A stretch of 64,000 bases of DNA from Massilia sp. ZL223 (lineage in GTDB: Bacteria > Pseudomonadota > Gammaproteobacteria > Burkholderiales > Burkholderiaceae_D), in assembly GCF_018119395.1 (NCBI RefSeq), contig NZ_JAGPWD010000026.1, forward strand, positions 1 through 64,000, read 5' to 3'. The notes below the pieces were generated by a model, which saw only the letters and a list, made by a program, of their open reading frames with translations, was not told where the DNA came from and did not search any database. This document shows positions 1 to 9,082 of the stretch, one piece after another. Within the stretch, counting starts at the first letter, position 1; the number at the start of each line of letters is the position of its first letter. The position numbers were made by a program, and so were the translations under genes.

Positions 1-28
1 CCATCGCGACCTGCGCCTGCTGCGCTGA
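1..28 (+). CDS. C-terminal end of a gene entering from the left edge (possible)
   Basis: One frame reads eight codons (HRDLRLLR) and then TGA at 26-28. The codon choice is typical of the window, so this may be the tail of a gene that starts outside it. It is far too short to identify. The following 100 bases contain no gene; a GC-rich hairpin at 102-120 lies between this stop and the convergent beta-helix gene. Confidence 0.3.
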
Positions 29-128
29 AGACTCCCAAAAAGAAAATGCCATCCAGTCTGCACTGAACGGCATTCCCGCTTGCGCGGCTTGTCATGCTGC
101 GCCCGGGGACAGGCCCCGGGCCCCGGTT

Positions 129-1304
129 TTACAGCGCGGACTCGTAGGCGCCGACGTCGATCGCGTTCAGCACCGGACGGGCCGCGGCGGTAGCGCGGTG
201 CTTATAAACGATGGTCGGCTTGAGCGACACGCCGGCCGGGGAAACGCCCGGTACCGAACCGGCATTCACCACCATCGCATTCGCGGTCGGACGCAGGTCC
301 CAGGCGGCGCGGTTGACGAAGCCCGGCGCCAGCGAACGGTAGTTGTTCTTCTCGATCGGACCGACCTGGTTGGTCAGGGTCCCCACGCCGCCGAAGATAT
401 TGTTCTGCAACAGGATCTTCTTGGTGACGGTGCTGCCGACAGCCACGAAGTTGCCGCGGGCGCTGTCGTCGTTCAGGAAGGTGTTGTTGACGATATACAG
501 ATCGTGGCCAGGGTTCTTGGCGCCTTCCATGCCGTAAGCGACCAGGTTCGAGTTGCTGTGTGCGGCCGGCTGCTGGATCACGTTGCCGATGATGTAGGAG
601 GTGCCCGCGTTCGGCAGGTCGATCTCGTAGCTCGGCTTGCCGCTCGCGGTACCGTCGAACTGGCCCGCCGGCGTGCTCGAGAAGCGGTTGTAGGTGATCG
701 TGTTGACCGTGGCGCGCGACTTCAGGTTGTGGCCGACGACGGCATCGTGCGAGAAGTTGTAGCGGAAGGTCAGGCTGGCAGAGGCGCCGATATACAGGTT
801 GTGGGTCTGGCCGGTGCCGTTGCCGTTATGGCCGAATTCGCTGTACTCGATCACGATCCGGCTGGCCGGACGGGCGTTCGAAAGGATGCCGTTCTCGTTG
901 TCGTGGAGGAAAGCGCGGCGCAGGGTGAAATTGTCGCCTTCGAGACGCAGGGCGGCGCCGTTGGCGTCCGGCACCTTGGCGCCGGACATCTCCACGTTGT
1001 CGATCGTGATGTTATGTCCCTGGACAACCCAGATGCCTTTGCCGAGAGCGTTCTTGCCGGCAGCGGCGATCACCGGACGGCCGTTCACGCCGCGGATGGT
1101 GAGGTTGCTCTTGGTGATGGCGCAAACGTCGCCGCTATAGGTCGTGTTTCCGGTGATTTCGATGATGTCGCCGGCAGCGGCTGCGGCGAAAGCGCGGCAG
1201 GGCGTCGCATAGGTCTTGCCGGGGCCGACGTAGCGGGTGGCGGCGCTAGCAGGCAGAGTGGAGGACAGGCCAAGCAGGGCGATCAGGGTCAGGCGGAATT
1301 TCAT
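129..1304 (-). CDS. Secreted right-handed parallel beta-helix protein
   Basis: A 391-residue protein. I chose the ATG at 1304 because AAGGAAA lies just upstream and the product then begins with a clean signal peptide (MKFRLTLIALLGLSS...ASAA); an in-frame start 20 codons earlier has neither. The mature part opens YVGPGKTYATPCRAF, typical of pectate-lyase-like solenoids that begin 'tVgpgktyatp', followed by repeated short N/I/V-rich rungs (SNLTIRGVNG, HNITIDNVEM, FTLRRAFLHDNENG, NNTFLNDD, LLQNNIFGG). Such proteins are periplasmic or extracellular and often cleave or bind acidic polysaccharide, which would suit the exopolysaccharide genes nearby. No catalytic residues can be assigned, so substrate and activity are unknown. 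It stands alone on its strand. Confidence 0.8.
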   Translation of the reverse strand: MKFRLTLIALLGLSSTLPASAATRYVGPGKTYATPCRAFAAAAAGDIIEITGNTTYSGDVCAITKSNLTIRGVNGRPVIAAAGKNALGKGIWVVQGHNITIDNVEMSGAKVPDANGAALRLEGDNFTLRRAFLHDNENGILSNARPASRIVIEYSEFGHNGNGTGQTHNLYIGASASLTFRYNFSHDAVVGHNLKSRATVNTITYNRFSSTPAGQFDGTASGKPSYEIDLPNAGTSYIIGNVIQQPAAHSNSNLVAYGMEGAKNPGHDLYIVNNTFLNDDSARGNFVAVGSTVTKKILLQNNIFGGVGTLTNQVGPIEKNNYRSLAPGFVNRAAWDLRPTANAMVVNAGSVPGVSPAGVSLKPTIVYKHRATAAARPVLNAIDVGAYESAL

Positions 1305-1672
1305 TGACGGTTTCCTTGTAAAGCTTGCTGAATTGTGTCGGAGGAATATTTCCCGAAGAAACATTTGCCCAGCATAACTCCTGCTTTAAGGAAAAAACGT
1401 AACCAGTTGTAACAGAACAGGGGAGTTTACCTGATTTTCATAGGGAAATACTGCTCAAAAAAATTTTCTATGTGCAGCTAAAATGTCGGGTAAACGCGTC
1501 AATGTCGCGCAAAATCTTGACGGCGCGCGTGAGGATGTGGTGATGAAATACAAACGGGAGCAGGCGGACCCGCTCCCATGGATGGAAGGTGCTTGACTGG
1601 AAGTACAGGCCGTCCTTGGCGCGCGGGGAGCGCGCCCGGCCTGTGCGGTGAATGCTGAAGAGGGGTGTTTCC
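1305..1672. other. Intergenic region, no gene seen
   Basis: Between the start of the beta-helix gene and the end of the cytochrome gene. The part next to the beta-helix gene is AT-rich and should carry its promoter, but I cannot pick -35/-10 boxes with good spacing. A perfect 7-bp GC hairpin (1618-1636) follows the cytochrome stop; it has no U-run, so it is at best a weak terminator. Confidence 0.5.
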
Positions 1673-2560
1673 TTACTTGACCGCGGCGACCATGTAATCG
1701 ACAGCCGCCTTGACGTCGGCGTCCGAAGCGGTCGAGCCGCCTTTCGGCGGCATCACGCCGGCCTTGCCCTGGAAACCCTTGATGGCATGTTCATAGAGCA
1801 CGGCGTCGCCCTGCTGGATCCGGGCCGCCCAGGCCGCCTTGTCGCCGAGCTTGGGCGCACCGGCGATGCCGGCGCCATGGCAGGCGACACAGGCGGCATT
1901 GAAGGTGTTCTGGCCTGGATTCGCGGCGACGGCGGGGGCTGCTGCCGGAGCGGCTGCCGGGCTGGCCGTGGCCGGCGCCAAAGCCGGAGCAGCGGCCGGC
2001 GCAGGAGCGGCGGCCGGCTCGCCGGCGGTGGCCGCAGGCGCTGCTGCCGGGGCAGGCGCTTCCGGTTCCTTGAAGCTGGCGCCGCTCTTGTTGGCCATGA
2101 AGACGAGCGCGCGCGCGACTTCCACATTGTCCAGGTCCGGGTTGCCGCCCTTGGCCGGCATGGCGCGGATGCCTTCGATCGCGTGCTTGAGCAGGGTGTC
2201 GTAGCCCTGGGCCAGGCGCGCGCCCCAGGAGGCCGTGTCGCCGACCTTGGGGGCGCCCGCCGCGCCGCTGTCGTGGCAGGCCGCGCACACCGCCGCGTAG
2301 ACCGCGCCGCCGGCCTGCAGCACCTTGGGCGCATTGGCGTCGACCAGGGTGAAACCTTCCTCGGCAACCGGACGCATGCGCGCGGCCAGGGCCTCGGCGC
2401 TCTGGCTCTCGGTTCCCGCACCGGTGACGCGCTCGCTGGTGGCGAAGATAACCAGCAGGATGATGCCGATGACGATGACGAGGAAGAAAGCCGTGACCGC
2501 GACGATCAGCTGCTTCGGCGTGCGGATCATCGATTGATGTTCATTGTGTGCGTCGCTCAT
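1673..2560 (-). CDS. Membrane-anchored dihaem cytochrome c (c5-like)
   Basis: A 295-residue protein with two class-I cytochrome c domains. The ATG at 2560 (MSDAHNEHQ) is preceded by AAGGAAA; an ATG 11 codons upstream is less likely. Residues about 20-40 form one transmembrane anchor (LIVAVTAFFLVIVIGIILLVIF). The first haem site is CAACH with an axial Met in AMPAKGG, the second is CVACH with VMPPKGG. The two domains are joined by a long Ala/Pro linker, consistent with a flexible electron shuttle in the periplasm. The family (cytochrome c5-type) passes electrons to terminal oxidases or reductases; the partner is not visible here. It looks like a housekeeping gene outside the exopolysaccharide locus. 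Confidence 0.9.
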   Translation of the reverse strand: MSDAHNEHQSMIRTPKQLIVAVTAFFLVIVIGIILLVIFATSERVTGAGTESQSAEALAARMRPVAEEGFTLVDANAPKVLQAGGAVYAAVCAACHDSGAAGAPKVGDTASWGARLAQGYDTLLKHAIEGIRAMPAKGGNPDLDNVEVARALVFMANKSGASFKEPEAPAPAAAPAATAGEPAAAPAPAAAPALAPATASPAAAPAAAPAVAANPGQNTFNAACVACHGAGIAGAPKLGDKAAWAARIQQGDAVLYEHAIKGFQGKAGVMPPKGGSTASDADVKAAVDYMVAAVK

Positions 2561-2754
2561 GATTTCCTTAATACGATTAAAAAAACCTGCCACTACAGCA
2601 TTGCCGATTCAGCTTATTTCGTGCTTTTATGCAAATGCCTCCAAACGGTCGATTATAGTCATAAAGCTTGCTCGCTGTAATGAAAAATCAAGGCGAAGCG
2701 CGACGGTTCCCATGGACGCGGGCAGCGAAAGACTGTATCCTTCGCATTCCTCCA

Positions 2755-2830
2755 GCGGCTGTAGCTCAGTGGATAGAGTATTGGCCTCCGAAGCCAAGGG
2801 TCGTGGGTTCGATCCCCGCCAGCCGCGCCA
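2755..2830 (+). tRNA. tRNA-Arg (anticodon CCG)
   Basis: A complete cloverleaf can be drawn: acceptor GCGGCTG pairs with CAGCCGC, discriminator G, CCA encoded in the DNA at 2828-2830. The D arm contains TAGCTCAGTGGATAGAG, the anticodon stem is TTGGC/GCCAA with loop CTCCGAA, giving anticodon CCG (reads CGG), and the T arm contains GGTTCGATCC. It sits alone between the cytochrome and deacetylase genes. tRNA genes are common insertion sites, but no duplicated 3' end was seen nearby. Confidence 0.96.
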
Positions 2831-2915
2831 CTCCAGGTTCGCCGAACCGCCCACAGCGATACCGCTGCCGATGTGCCGTATTCCCAATGCCAACCGGCAA
2901 CCAGTCCTCAGCGCC

Positions 2916-3974
2916 TCACGCCCGCTTGTCGTTTCCGTATTTACGGGCAAGCATCTTCCTGCCGAACCAGTGATAGACGACTTGCGCAGCCATGCGCGGC
3001 AGCGCATGCCGCAGCGAGCCTTTGAGCAGGATGTTGGCCGGGGCCGCCGCCGCCGCCGGGCTGGCCTCCGCTGCCGCCACCAGTCCGCATGCCTCGAAGC
3101 GGTCGCTGTTCTGCTGCAGGAATTCGCACAGCTTGCGCAGGCGCGCCTGGGTCAGGCGGTTGCGCCGCGTCTGCTGGAAGCCCAGGTCGTGGTTCTGGAC
3201 GAATTCGAACGGATGGGTCAGCACGACGACCAGGGGTACGCCCTCGCGGCGCGCCTTTTCCAGGAGATCGCGCGTCTCGGCGAAGCTCGAGCCGGCGATC
3301 GTCAGGGACTTGATGTTCCGCTTGGGACCGATCTTCCAGTCGGAAAATGACAAGACCGGGAACTCCTGCACGCCATGCCGTTCATGCTGGCCGCTGTACA
3401 GCGTGTAGTCGGGCTCGCCGTTGCTGTAGATGGCCACCCCGATGTTCGAGCTGTAGGGAATGCCGCATTGGGCCAGGGCCTGGTACAGGCCTGGGCCGTG
3501 ATTCAGGTTGCCGCTGCGGAAAGCCTTGGGAGCGGGAATCTGCCATTCCCGGAAGGTCTCGATGCCCTGCTTGATGAGGCCGACCGCCTCGTCGACGCTG
3601 TATTTGCTGATGTCATCCCGGTGTTTCATGCCGCGCGACTTGTCCCACCAGTCCGGGTCCTCGAACAGTTTCCAGCATGGATGGGTATGCAGCTGCACTT
3701 CATGGCCCTCGGCATGGATTTGCTGGGCAATGGGGCGCATCGGATCGTGCTTGAAATGATAGCGCTGCTGCGTTTCCACAAAGAAGGTTGCCTGGACACC
3801 GTATTGGCGGAAGGTGTCGAGCAAGAAACCCAGGCCTTGCGAACGGCCCTCGACATTGCACCATACCAGCGGCTCGGCGACCGGCTGCCTGGACCTGTCC
3901 GAGAAAGCACCGGCGATACTGAACTCCGTGTCGATCGTGATGCAGACCCGGGTGCGCTGTGACGCTGTATTCAT
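2916..3974 (-). CDS. Polysaccharide deacetylase family protein
   Basis: A 352-residue NodB-like (carbohydrate esterase 4) protein. The first metal/catalytic motif is TIDTE at residues 13-17 and the second is HEVQLHTHPCW at 91-101; a later LTHPFEF may complete the site. There is no signal peptide, so it probably acts in the cytoplasm or at the inner face of the membrane. CE4 enzymes remove N- or O-acetyl groups from sugars. It is the last gene of a minus-strand run (small membrane protein, O-antigen ligase, acyltransferase, deacetylase), so it likely modifies the same polysaccharide. It differs from the other two deacetylases in the window (18077 and 45250) in length and motifs. Confidence 0.85.
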   Translation of the reverse strand: MNTASQRTRVCITIDTEFSIAGAFSDRSRQPVAEPLVWCNVEGRSQGLGFLLDTFRQYGVQATFFVETQQRYHFKHDPMRPIAQQIHAEGHEVQLHTHPCWKLFEDPDWWDKSRGMKHRDDISKYSVDEAVGLIKQGIETFREWQIPAPKAFRSGNLNHGPGLYQALAQCGIPYSSNIGVAIYSNGEPDYTLYSGQHERHGVQEFPVLSFSDWKIGPKRNIKSLTIAGSSFAETRDLLEKARREGVPLVVVLTHPFEFVQNHDLGFQQTRRNRLTQARLRKLCEFLQQNSDRFEACGLVAAAEASPAAAAAPANILLKGSLRHALPRMAAQVVYHWFGRKMLARKYGNDKRA

Positions 3975-4071
3975 GATCTCACCAGATGTTGCGGCTGACG
4001 ATGCTTGCCAAAAAATTCATGCCGAAAGTATAAGAGTGCGGCCTGGCCCTGTCCACTCCGTTGGAGCGATC

Positions 4072-5127
4072 TCATCGGCTCGACAGCCTGCGGAAATAGC
4101 GCTGCGACGGCATATCGATCAGGTGGTGCAGGACGACCGACAGGATCAGCACCAGCACGAAGGACAGCCAGACATACACGGGAGCGATCTGGTTGGTGTT
4201 CGACATGAACCCGGCCTTGAGCAGGTCGTAGACCAGGTAATGCACCATATAGGTGGAATACGAGATTTCGCCCAGGTAGACCAGGGGCCGCGCCGACAGG
4301 GGGGCGCTGATGCCCGTCGCCGTGACGCTCAGGTAGGCGATCAGGAGCGCGAACGCCACCGGGATGATGCTGTAGTCGGCGAGGGGGGCGAAGACGTAGA
4401 CGATGCCCAGGCCGAGGAAGCCGCCCAGGGCAGCATGGCGCCAGCTTTCCAGGAACGAACGGTAGTTGACGTAGAGCGAGCCGATGAACACGCCCATCAG
4501 GAATTCCAGCAGGGTCCGTACCAGGGCCATGCGCGGCACGTTGGCGCCCAGCGAGGAGATGTTGGCGGCGGTGTAGATCAGGTGCAGCAGCAGGGCGACC
4601 AGGGCGATGATGACCAGGTGGGCGCCGACGCCGCCGCGCAGCCGCCGCAAGCCGAAGGCCATCAGCGGGAAGAACAGGTAGACGAACCATTCCGAGCTGA
4701 TCGACCAGGAGGGAACGTTCCAGGTCAGCTCGCTGCCGACCCACATATGTACCAGGAACATGCTCTGGAAAAACGCCGTCCAGGTATAGGATTCGGGCGC
4801 CGTACCGCTGCTCGAGAAATAGCTGAAGGCCACGAACAGGGCCAGGTAGCCGCCCAGCATCGCCGCATGCAGCGGGTAGATGCGCGCCAGGCGGTTCCAG
4901 TAGAACTTGCCGATGCTGCGCGGGGAGCTGTTCGCCAGCGCGGCGTGGTAGCTGAGGAAGATGACAAAGCCGCTGAGCAGGAAGAACAGGTCGACGGCCA
5001 GGTAGCCGTGCGCGATGATCCGGGCCAGCGGCGCATAAATCGAGTCGCCCAGCAGGGCCAGCGAGTGGAAGAACACCACCCACCATGCGCAGATGCCGCG
5101 CAGGCCGGCGAGTTGATTGAGTTTCAC
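4072..5127 (-). CDS. Acyltransferase 3 family membrane protein (OafA-like)
   Basis: A 351-residue multi-pass membrane protein. I start it at the GTG at 5127, which overlaps the stop of the ligase gene (GTGA), a typical coupled arrangement; the open frame extends farther upstream only as antisense-like sequence over the ligase. The N-terminus carries the family signature NQLAGLRG...FHSLA and DLFFLLSGFVIF, followed by about nine more hydrophobic segments. This family transfers acetyl or other acyl groups to sugars at the inner membrane. Its position directly after an O-antigen ligase suggests O-acetylation of the exopolysaccharide. Confidence 0.87.
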   Translation of the reverse strand: MKLNQLAGLRGICAWWVVFFHSLALLGDSIYAPLARIIAHGYLAVDLFFLLSGFVIFLSYHAALANSSPRSIGKFYWNRLARIYPLHAAMLGGYLALFVAFSYFSSSGTAPESYTWTAFFQSMFLVHMWVGSELTWNVPSWSISSEWFVYLFFPLMAFGLRRLRGGVGAHLVIIALVALLLHLIYTAANISSLGANVPRMALVRTLLEFLMGVFIGSLYVNYRSFLESWRHAALGGFLGLGIVYVFAPLADYSIIPVAFALLIAYLSVTATGISAPLSARPLVYLGEISYSTYMVHYLVYDLLKAGFMSNTNQIAPVYVWLSFVLVLILSVVLHHLIDMPSQRYFRRLSSR

Positions 5128-6461
5128 GATGTCACGAATCCTGTTTCTCTGGATGGAAGCTTGTGCTTGAGGCCCTTCTGCACCCGCGCGGAGTGGTGGT
5201 CGATCGCCACGGTCAGGCCGACCATGTAGAAGATGAAGGGCTGGTAGGCGATACCGACGAAGGCGCCGCCGGCCAGGAATACCAGGACCGAAGCAGTCAG
5301 GGCGTCGGCGAGCGCGGTCATCCAAGCCATGCCGGCATGGCCGCGCCAAGTCTTGCGGATGGCGCGCAGGCGGGCCAGGACCAGCAGGATGATGCCGAAA
5401 TAGATCAGGAAGCCGGGAATGCCCTGTTCGCCCAGGACTTCGAAGTAAATACTGTGGAAGGCCTTGCCCGCCAGCCGGTCCTCGGGATAGTAATGGATGA
5501 TGCCGTCTTCGGTGACGTTCATGATGCGATTCAGGACGAAGGCATCGAAGCCGCCGCCGGTCGGATGCTGGCCGACGTAATCCACGGTCCATTCCCAGAC
5601 CTTGAGGCGGCCGAGCGCCGACGAATCCGTATTGTAGGACTCGATGGTCGACATGCGCGCTCCCCAGGGCGTCGCCGAGAGGTCGATATTCATGAGGATC
5701 GTGCCCGCCAGGGCGATCCCCGCCAGCCACCACAGCTTCTTTTTCGACTTCAGGACCAGGATCAGGCCCAGCATGCCGATCGCGACGATGCCGGTGCGCG
5801 CACTGGTGCCGATGATGGTTGCCATGGCGGTCAGGATGACGCCCAGGAACAGGCAGCGTGTGAACAGATTCTTGGGAAACAGCAAGTTATGGCGCATGAC
5901 GTAGATCACCATCGGCACCAGCATGGCGCAGACCACGGCCAGCGTGCTGCCTTCGGCCAGGCCGCTATTGCCCCCGCCCATGACTGCCAGGACCCCGTAG
6001 CCGCCGCTCCCGAGCAGGGTCTTGACGCCGGTGGAGGCGAAGATGGTCGCGGCCGAGAAGATAAAGACCAGAATGAAGGCTTCGATCTGGATGCGCGAGC
6101 GGAACACGAAAGGTATGAAGAGCGCGAACAGCATCACCTTGAAGGCCCAGTCCCACTTGAGCCAGGCACGCTCCGGGATCGGCGACATCATCGTGGTCAG
6201 GGTGATCCAGACGGTGAACAGCGCAAGCAGCCACAGGAGTCCACCAAAGCGGGGCGGATCCTTCCTGTCCTTGACGAAATATAGGCCCAGCATCGTCAGC
6301 GCCGCGACGAGATTCAGCGGCCAGCCGCTGATGATGGCATAGGCCAGCTGCTGGGGCTTCACGACATCGACCCAGACGAAGCCGAGCGCAGCAGCGAAGG
6401 CCGCGGAAAAGCCCATGAACAGCAGGCTGAAGAAGACAGCCGTTAAATAAAGACTTTGCAT
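5124..6461 (-). CDS. O-antigen ligase/polymerase, exosortase A-associated
   Basis: A 445-residue protein with about eleven transmembrane segments and a large periplasmic loop. It starts MQSLYLTAVFFSLLFMGFSAAF and resembles the putative O-glycosylation ligase family tied to exosortase A (TIGR03097 as I recall it). The Wzy_C-type motif is seen as FHSIYFEVLGEQGIPG. Known members join or polymerise lipid-linked glycans in the periplasm. No other Wzy-like polymerase is visible in the window, so this is the best candidate for the polymerase or for glycan transfer to sorted proteins. There is no good ribosome binding site at the annotated ATG. It is coupled to the acyltransferase downstream by a 4-base overlap. 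Confidence 0.85.
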   Translation of the reverse strand: MQSLYLTAVFFSLLFMGFSAAFAAALGFVWVDVVKPQQLAYAIISGWPLNLVAALTMLGLYFVKDRKDPPRFGGLLWLLALFTVWITLTTMMSPIPERAWLKWDWAFKVMLFALFIPFVFRSRIQIEAFILVFIFSAATIFASTGVKTLLGSGGYGVLAVMGGGNSGLAEGSTLAVVCAMLVPMVIYVMRHNLLFPKNLFTRCLFLGVILTAMATIIGTSARTGIVAIGMLGLILVLKSKKKLWWLAGIALAGTILMNIDLSATPWGARMSTIESYNTDSSALGRLKVWEWTVDYVGQHPTGGGFDAFVLNRIMNVTEDGIIHYYPEDRLAGKAFHSIYFEVLGEQGIPGFLIYFGIILLVLARLRAIRKTWRGHAGMAWMTALADALTASVLVFLAGGAFVGIAYQPFIFYMVGLTVAIDHHSARVQKGLKHKLPSRETGFVTS

Positions 6462-6543
6462 AGTTGCGTGTGGTGGCTTGCGTTGCGCCCGTCAGGCGGC
6501 ATCATGACGCCTGTCCGGCAGTCGGGATGCCGCGCCGGGAGTG

Positions 6544-6690
6544 CTAGCGACTCTTCTTTTTCTCGGGTGGAGGGAGCTGCGCTTCGCTGTCCGGGGCGAA
6601 CCAGGGAATCAGCTTGTCGAGCCGGAGCGCACGGAAGACTGTATACAGGATCGCCAGGCCAAAAACCAGCAATGATGCGTTGTCAATCAT
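6544..6690 (-). CDS. 48-residue single-span membrane protein
   Basis: A small ORF starting at the ATG at 6690 with AAGGG upstream. The product (MIDNASLLVFGLAILY...) has one hydrophobic segment at residues 5-20 and a charged, Pro-rich tail ending PPPEKKKSR. It lies 82 bases before the O-antigen ligase on the same strand and could be its first operon partner. I do not recognise a family. Codon use matches the neighbours, which favours a real gene. Confidence 0.55.
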   Translation of the reverse strand: MIDNASLLVFGLAILYTVFRALRLDKLIPWFAPDSEAQLPPPEKKKSR

Positions 6691-6852
6691 AAATGCCCTT
6701 AATAAAGTGACTCGGCCGGGTGACGCGGTCGCCGCCGTCTTCCGCTGGTGGATTCCCCGAACGGGAGCGGACGCTAGGATACCATGTGAGAAATGGCAAC
6801 ACACCGCGCACACCGTATTTTCGTATTTTTTTGACATCAAAATTGCATTAGG

Positions 6853-6886
6853 CAAAAAAAAGCGGAAGTCCCGGGGGACTTCCGCT
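6853..6886 (-). terminator. Rho-independent terminator of the 724-aa lipoprotein gene
   Basis: A perfect 11-bp stem (6861-6871 with 6876-6886) with a 4-base loop. Read on the minus strand it is followed by a run of U (the A-run at 6854-6861 on the plus strand). It sits about 20 bases beyond the stop codon at 6908. Confidence 0.9.
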
Positions 6887-6907
6887 CGAGCCGGAGGCGG
6901 CTGGCGA

Positions 6908-9082
6908 TTAGCGCGGCACGATCGCGAACTGCGGCGAGGTGGCGTAGTCGGGCTGGTACGGACGCTTCGCGTACAGGTCGTATGCGCTGCGGCCGTTGGC
7001 ATCGACGCCGACGCTGTAGGCCAGGGCCGGGCGCATGATCGACTGCGAGCTCTCGACCGTGACGTAACCCGTCATCTGGCCGGCTTTCAGGCCCAGGCTG
7101 CTTGCCATCTGGGTGCTGGCGCAGTCCAGTTGCAGGAAGGTCGCGGTATGGTTAGCCGCATACACTTGCTTCATGCTCGTGTACAGCGGGGAAGTTGCGC
7201 TGTCGCGAACCTTCAGGCTGTAGGCGGGCGCCTCGATCCAGCAATAACCGTCGCCGACCATGCGGTTGACCGGGAAGCTGGCCTTCCACTTCAGCAGCGG
7301 CTGGGCACGGGTGAAGCCGAGTTCCACCATGCGGCCGACGGACGCGGTGAAGAAGTCGTCCTGCCACGGCGCCAGGCCGGTGCTGGTGTTGTAGACGATC
7401 GCATAGCCGTGCTCCAGCGCACCCAGCTTGTTGGCCGCGGTGTTGTTGGTGTAGTTCGCGTCATACCAGTCGATGTTGTGGTTGACCATGGCCGCGAAGT
7501 TCGCCTTCTGCGGATCGTTGTCCGGCGTGATGTAGGCGGCTTCGCTCAGCGTACGCAGGCTCCACGCCTGGCCGCGCACCTGGTCCGACTTGACCAGGCC
7601 CTTCAGGTTCTGGCGATAGCCCGGGTTGCCGGAGATCGAGTTGTAGTTGGCCCAGAACTGCAGCTCTTCCAGGTGATAGTAATCGCCCGTGACCAGGTAA
7701 GGCAGGTAGGCGAACGCGGCCTGGTGCGAGGTGTCCGCCGTCAGCGGGGTGGCGCACACGGTCTGCGGGCAGGCCGGGAAGCCTTCGTTCAGCTTGGTCA
7801 CCGGGTTCTTGCTGTCGCCCGAGATGCCGAGCGCCGCGTACGGGAACTCGGCCAGCATCACCGGACGGCCGGTCTGCTTGTTACGGTAGTGGATCGACCA
7901 GCTGCCGGCCTGGTCCGACATGCCGAGCGAGATCTTCTTCATGCGCTCGTCCATGCTGAGCAGGTACAGCGCGCTCCAGGCCGGCAGGAGGCCGAGTTCC
8001 GGACGGGCGCCGGTCGCCGGCATGTAGGCGTTGGCCACGCCGGCCTGCATCGGACCGGTCTTGGCGCCATTCCACTTGCTGACCCAGGAGGCGATCGTCG
8101 TTTCGGTGATCTTCAGCGACTGGTCATAGTTCGGCAGGGCCTTGGTGCCGATCAGGTAGGCGGCATCGTGGCGCACGTTCAGCGCCGGGTCCTTGCCCCA
8201 CCATGCCACCTTGCGCCAGCGGGCGTGGTGGTAGTGGGTCATGGCGGCCTGCGAGAACACGGACTGGCCGCCGACCAGCAGCTGGGCGTTGTAGACGAAG
8301 TTCTGCGGAGCGGCTTCGTACGCCCAGCCGTTCTCGATCGCGACGTCGACACGGGCGTTGTTGCTGCCCGGATAGGAACGGATGGCGAAGCGCGCGCTCA
8401 GGTGCGGATGCTCCACGCCGGCGGCAGTCTTCAGCGGCGCCGAGACAATCCATTCATTGGCCAGCGAACCGGACAGCCAGGTGGTGTACTTGCCCGACTT
8501 GAGCAGGGCGTCGGCCGATGCCGAATAGACGACGCCGCCGATGGTGGCGTTGAAGCTCGCGGTGAAACCGCTGTTCAGCAGGGTCGTGGGGCTGGCCGTG
8601 GTGGCCGCGGCGGCCGTGGTGCTCTTGACCAGCTTGATGGTTTCCACCTGGCCGGCGGTGCTGCTCGGCAGTTGGACAGTGATGACCGCATGGCGCAGCG
8701 AGCCGTCCGGATGGCGGGCCTTGGCGTCGACTTGCAGGGGCACGGCGGCGCCGGCGGCAGTCTGGCCGACCAGGGTCGAGCCGGCCGGAACGTGGCCTTG
8801 GGCGAATGCCTGGCCGAAGGTGGCGGTCGGACGGGTTTGCGCAGCGGTGCTGGTCAGCTGAACCGTGGTGATGGCCACAGCAGTGCTGGGCAAGGTGGTG
8901 CTTGGCGAGGTGGTCGGGCCGGTCGGAGTGGTGCTGCCTGCGGCCGCGGTCGAACGCGAGCCCAGCAGCGGGTTGCTCAAGGTCTTGGTGCTCTCCGCAG
9001 CATTGCCGCAGCCCATCAGGGCCATCGAAGCGGACAGGGCGGTGATGATCATCGGAACTTGAGTCGAGAAGGAATTTCGCAT
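6908..9082 (-). CDS. Large secreted lipoprotein with RIFT-barrel-like N-terminal domain
   Basis: A 724-residue protein. The N-terminus has a hydrophobic stretch ending in a lipobox (LMGC-GNAAE), then a Ser/Thr/Pro-rich linker, suggesting an outer-membrane or surface lipoprotein. Residues about 110-180 (ATFGQAFAQGHVPAGSTLVG...VPLQVDAKARHPDGSLRHAV) resemble the N-terminal RIFT barrel of the YetA/PcRGLX exo-rhamnogalacturonan lyase-like family. The remaining ~500 residues are rich in Trp, Tyr and Asn and look like a polysaccharide-acting or -binding fold. A catalytic role is inference only. The gene has its own terminator and an AT-rich upstream region with two matching palindromes. It lies among exopolysaccharide genes, so lysis or modification of that polymer is the likeliest role. 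Confidence 0.65.
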   Translation of the reverse strand: MRNSFSTQVPMIITALSASMALMGCGNAAESTKTLSNPLLGSRSTAAAGSTTPTGPTTSPSTTLPSTAVAITTVQLTSTAAQTRPTATFGQAFAQGHVPAGSTLVGQTAAGAAVPLQVDAKARHPDGSLRHAVITVQLPSSTAGQVETIKLVKSTTAAAATTASPTTLLNSGFTASFNATIGGVVYSASADALLKSGKYTTWLSGSLANEWIVSAPLKTAAGVEHPHLSARFAIRSYPGSNNARVDVAIENGWAYEAAPQNFVYNAQLLVGGQSVFSQAAMTHYHHARWRKVAWWGKDPALNVRHDAAYLIGTKALPNYDQSLKITETTIASWVSKWNGAKTGPMQAGVANAYMPATGARPELGLLPAWSALYLLSMDERMKKISLGMSDQAGSWSIHYRNKQTGRPVMLAEFPYAALGISGDSKNPVTKLNEGFPACPQTVCATPLTADTSHQAAFAYLPYLVTGDYYHLEELQFWANYNSISGNPGYRQNLKGLVKSDQVRGQAWSLRTLSEAAYITPDNDPQKANFAAMVNHNIDWYDANYTNNTAANKLGALEHGYAIVYNTSTGLAPWQDDFFTASVGRMVELGFTRAQPLLKWKASFPVNRMVGDGYCWIEAPAYSLKVRDSATSPLYTSMKQVYAANHTATFLQLDCASTQMASSLGLKAGQMTGYVTVESSQSIMRPALAYSVGVDANGRSAYDLYAKRPYQPDYATSPQFAIVPR

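Noticed and set aside
102..120. Terminator at the left edge
   Set aside because: Strong GC stem but only a short T-run several bases later; could not be assigned to either flanking gene with confidence.
2755..2830. Integrated element at tRNA-Arg
   Set aside because: No integrase, no repeated tRNA 3' end within the window.
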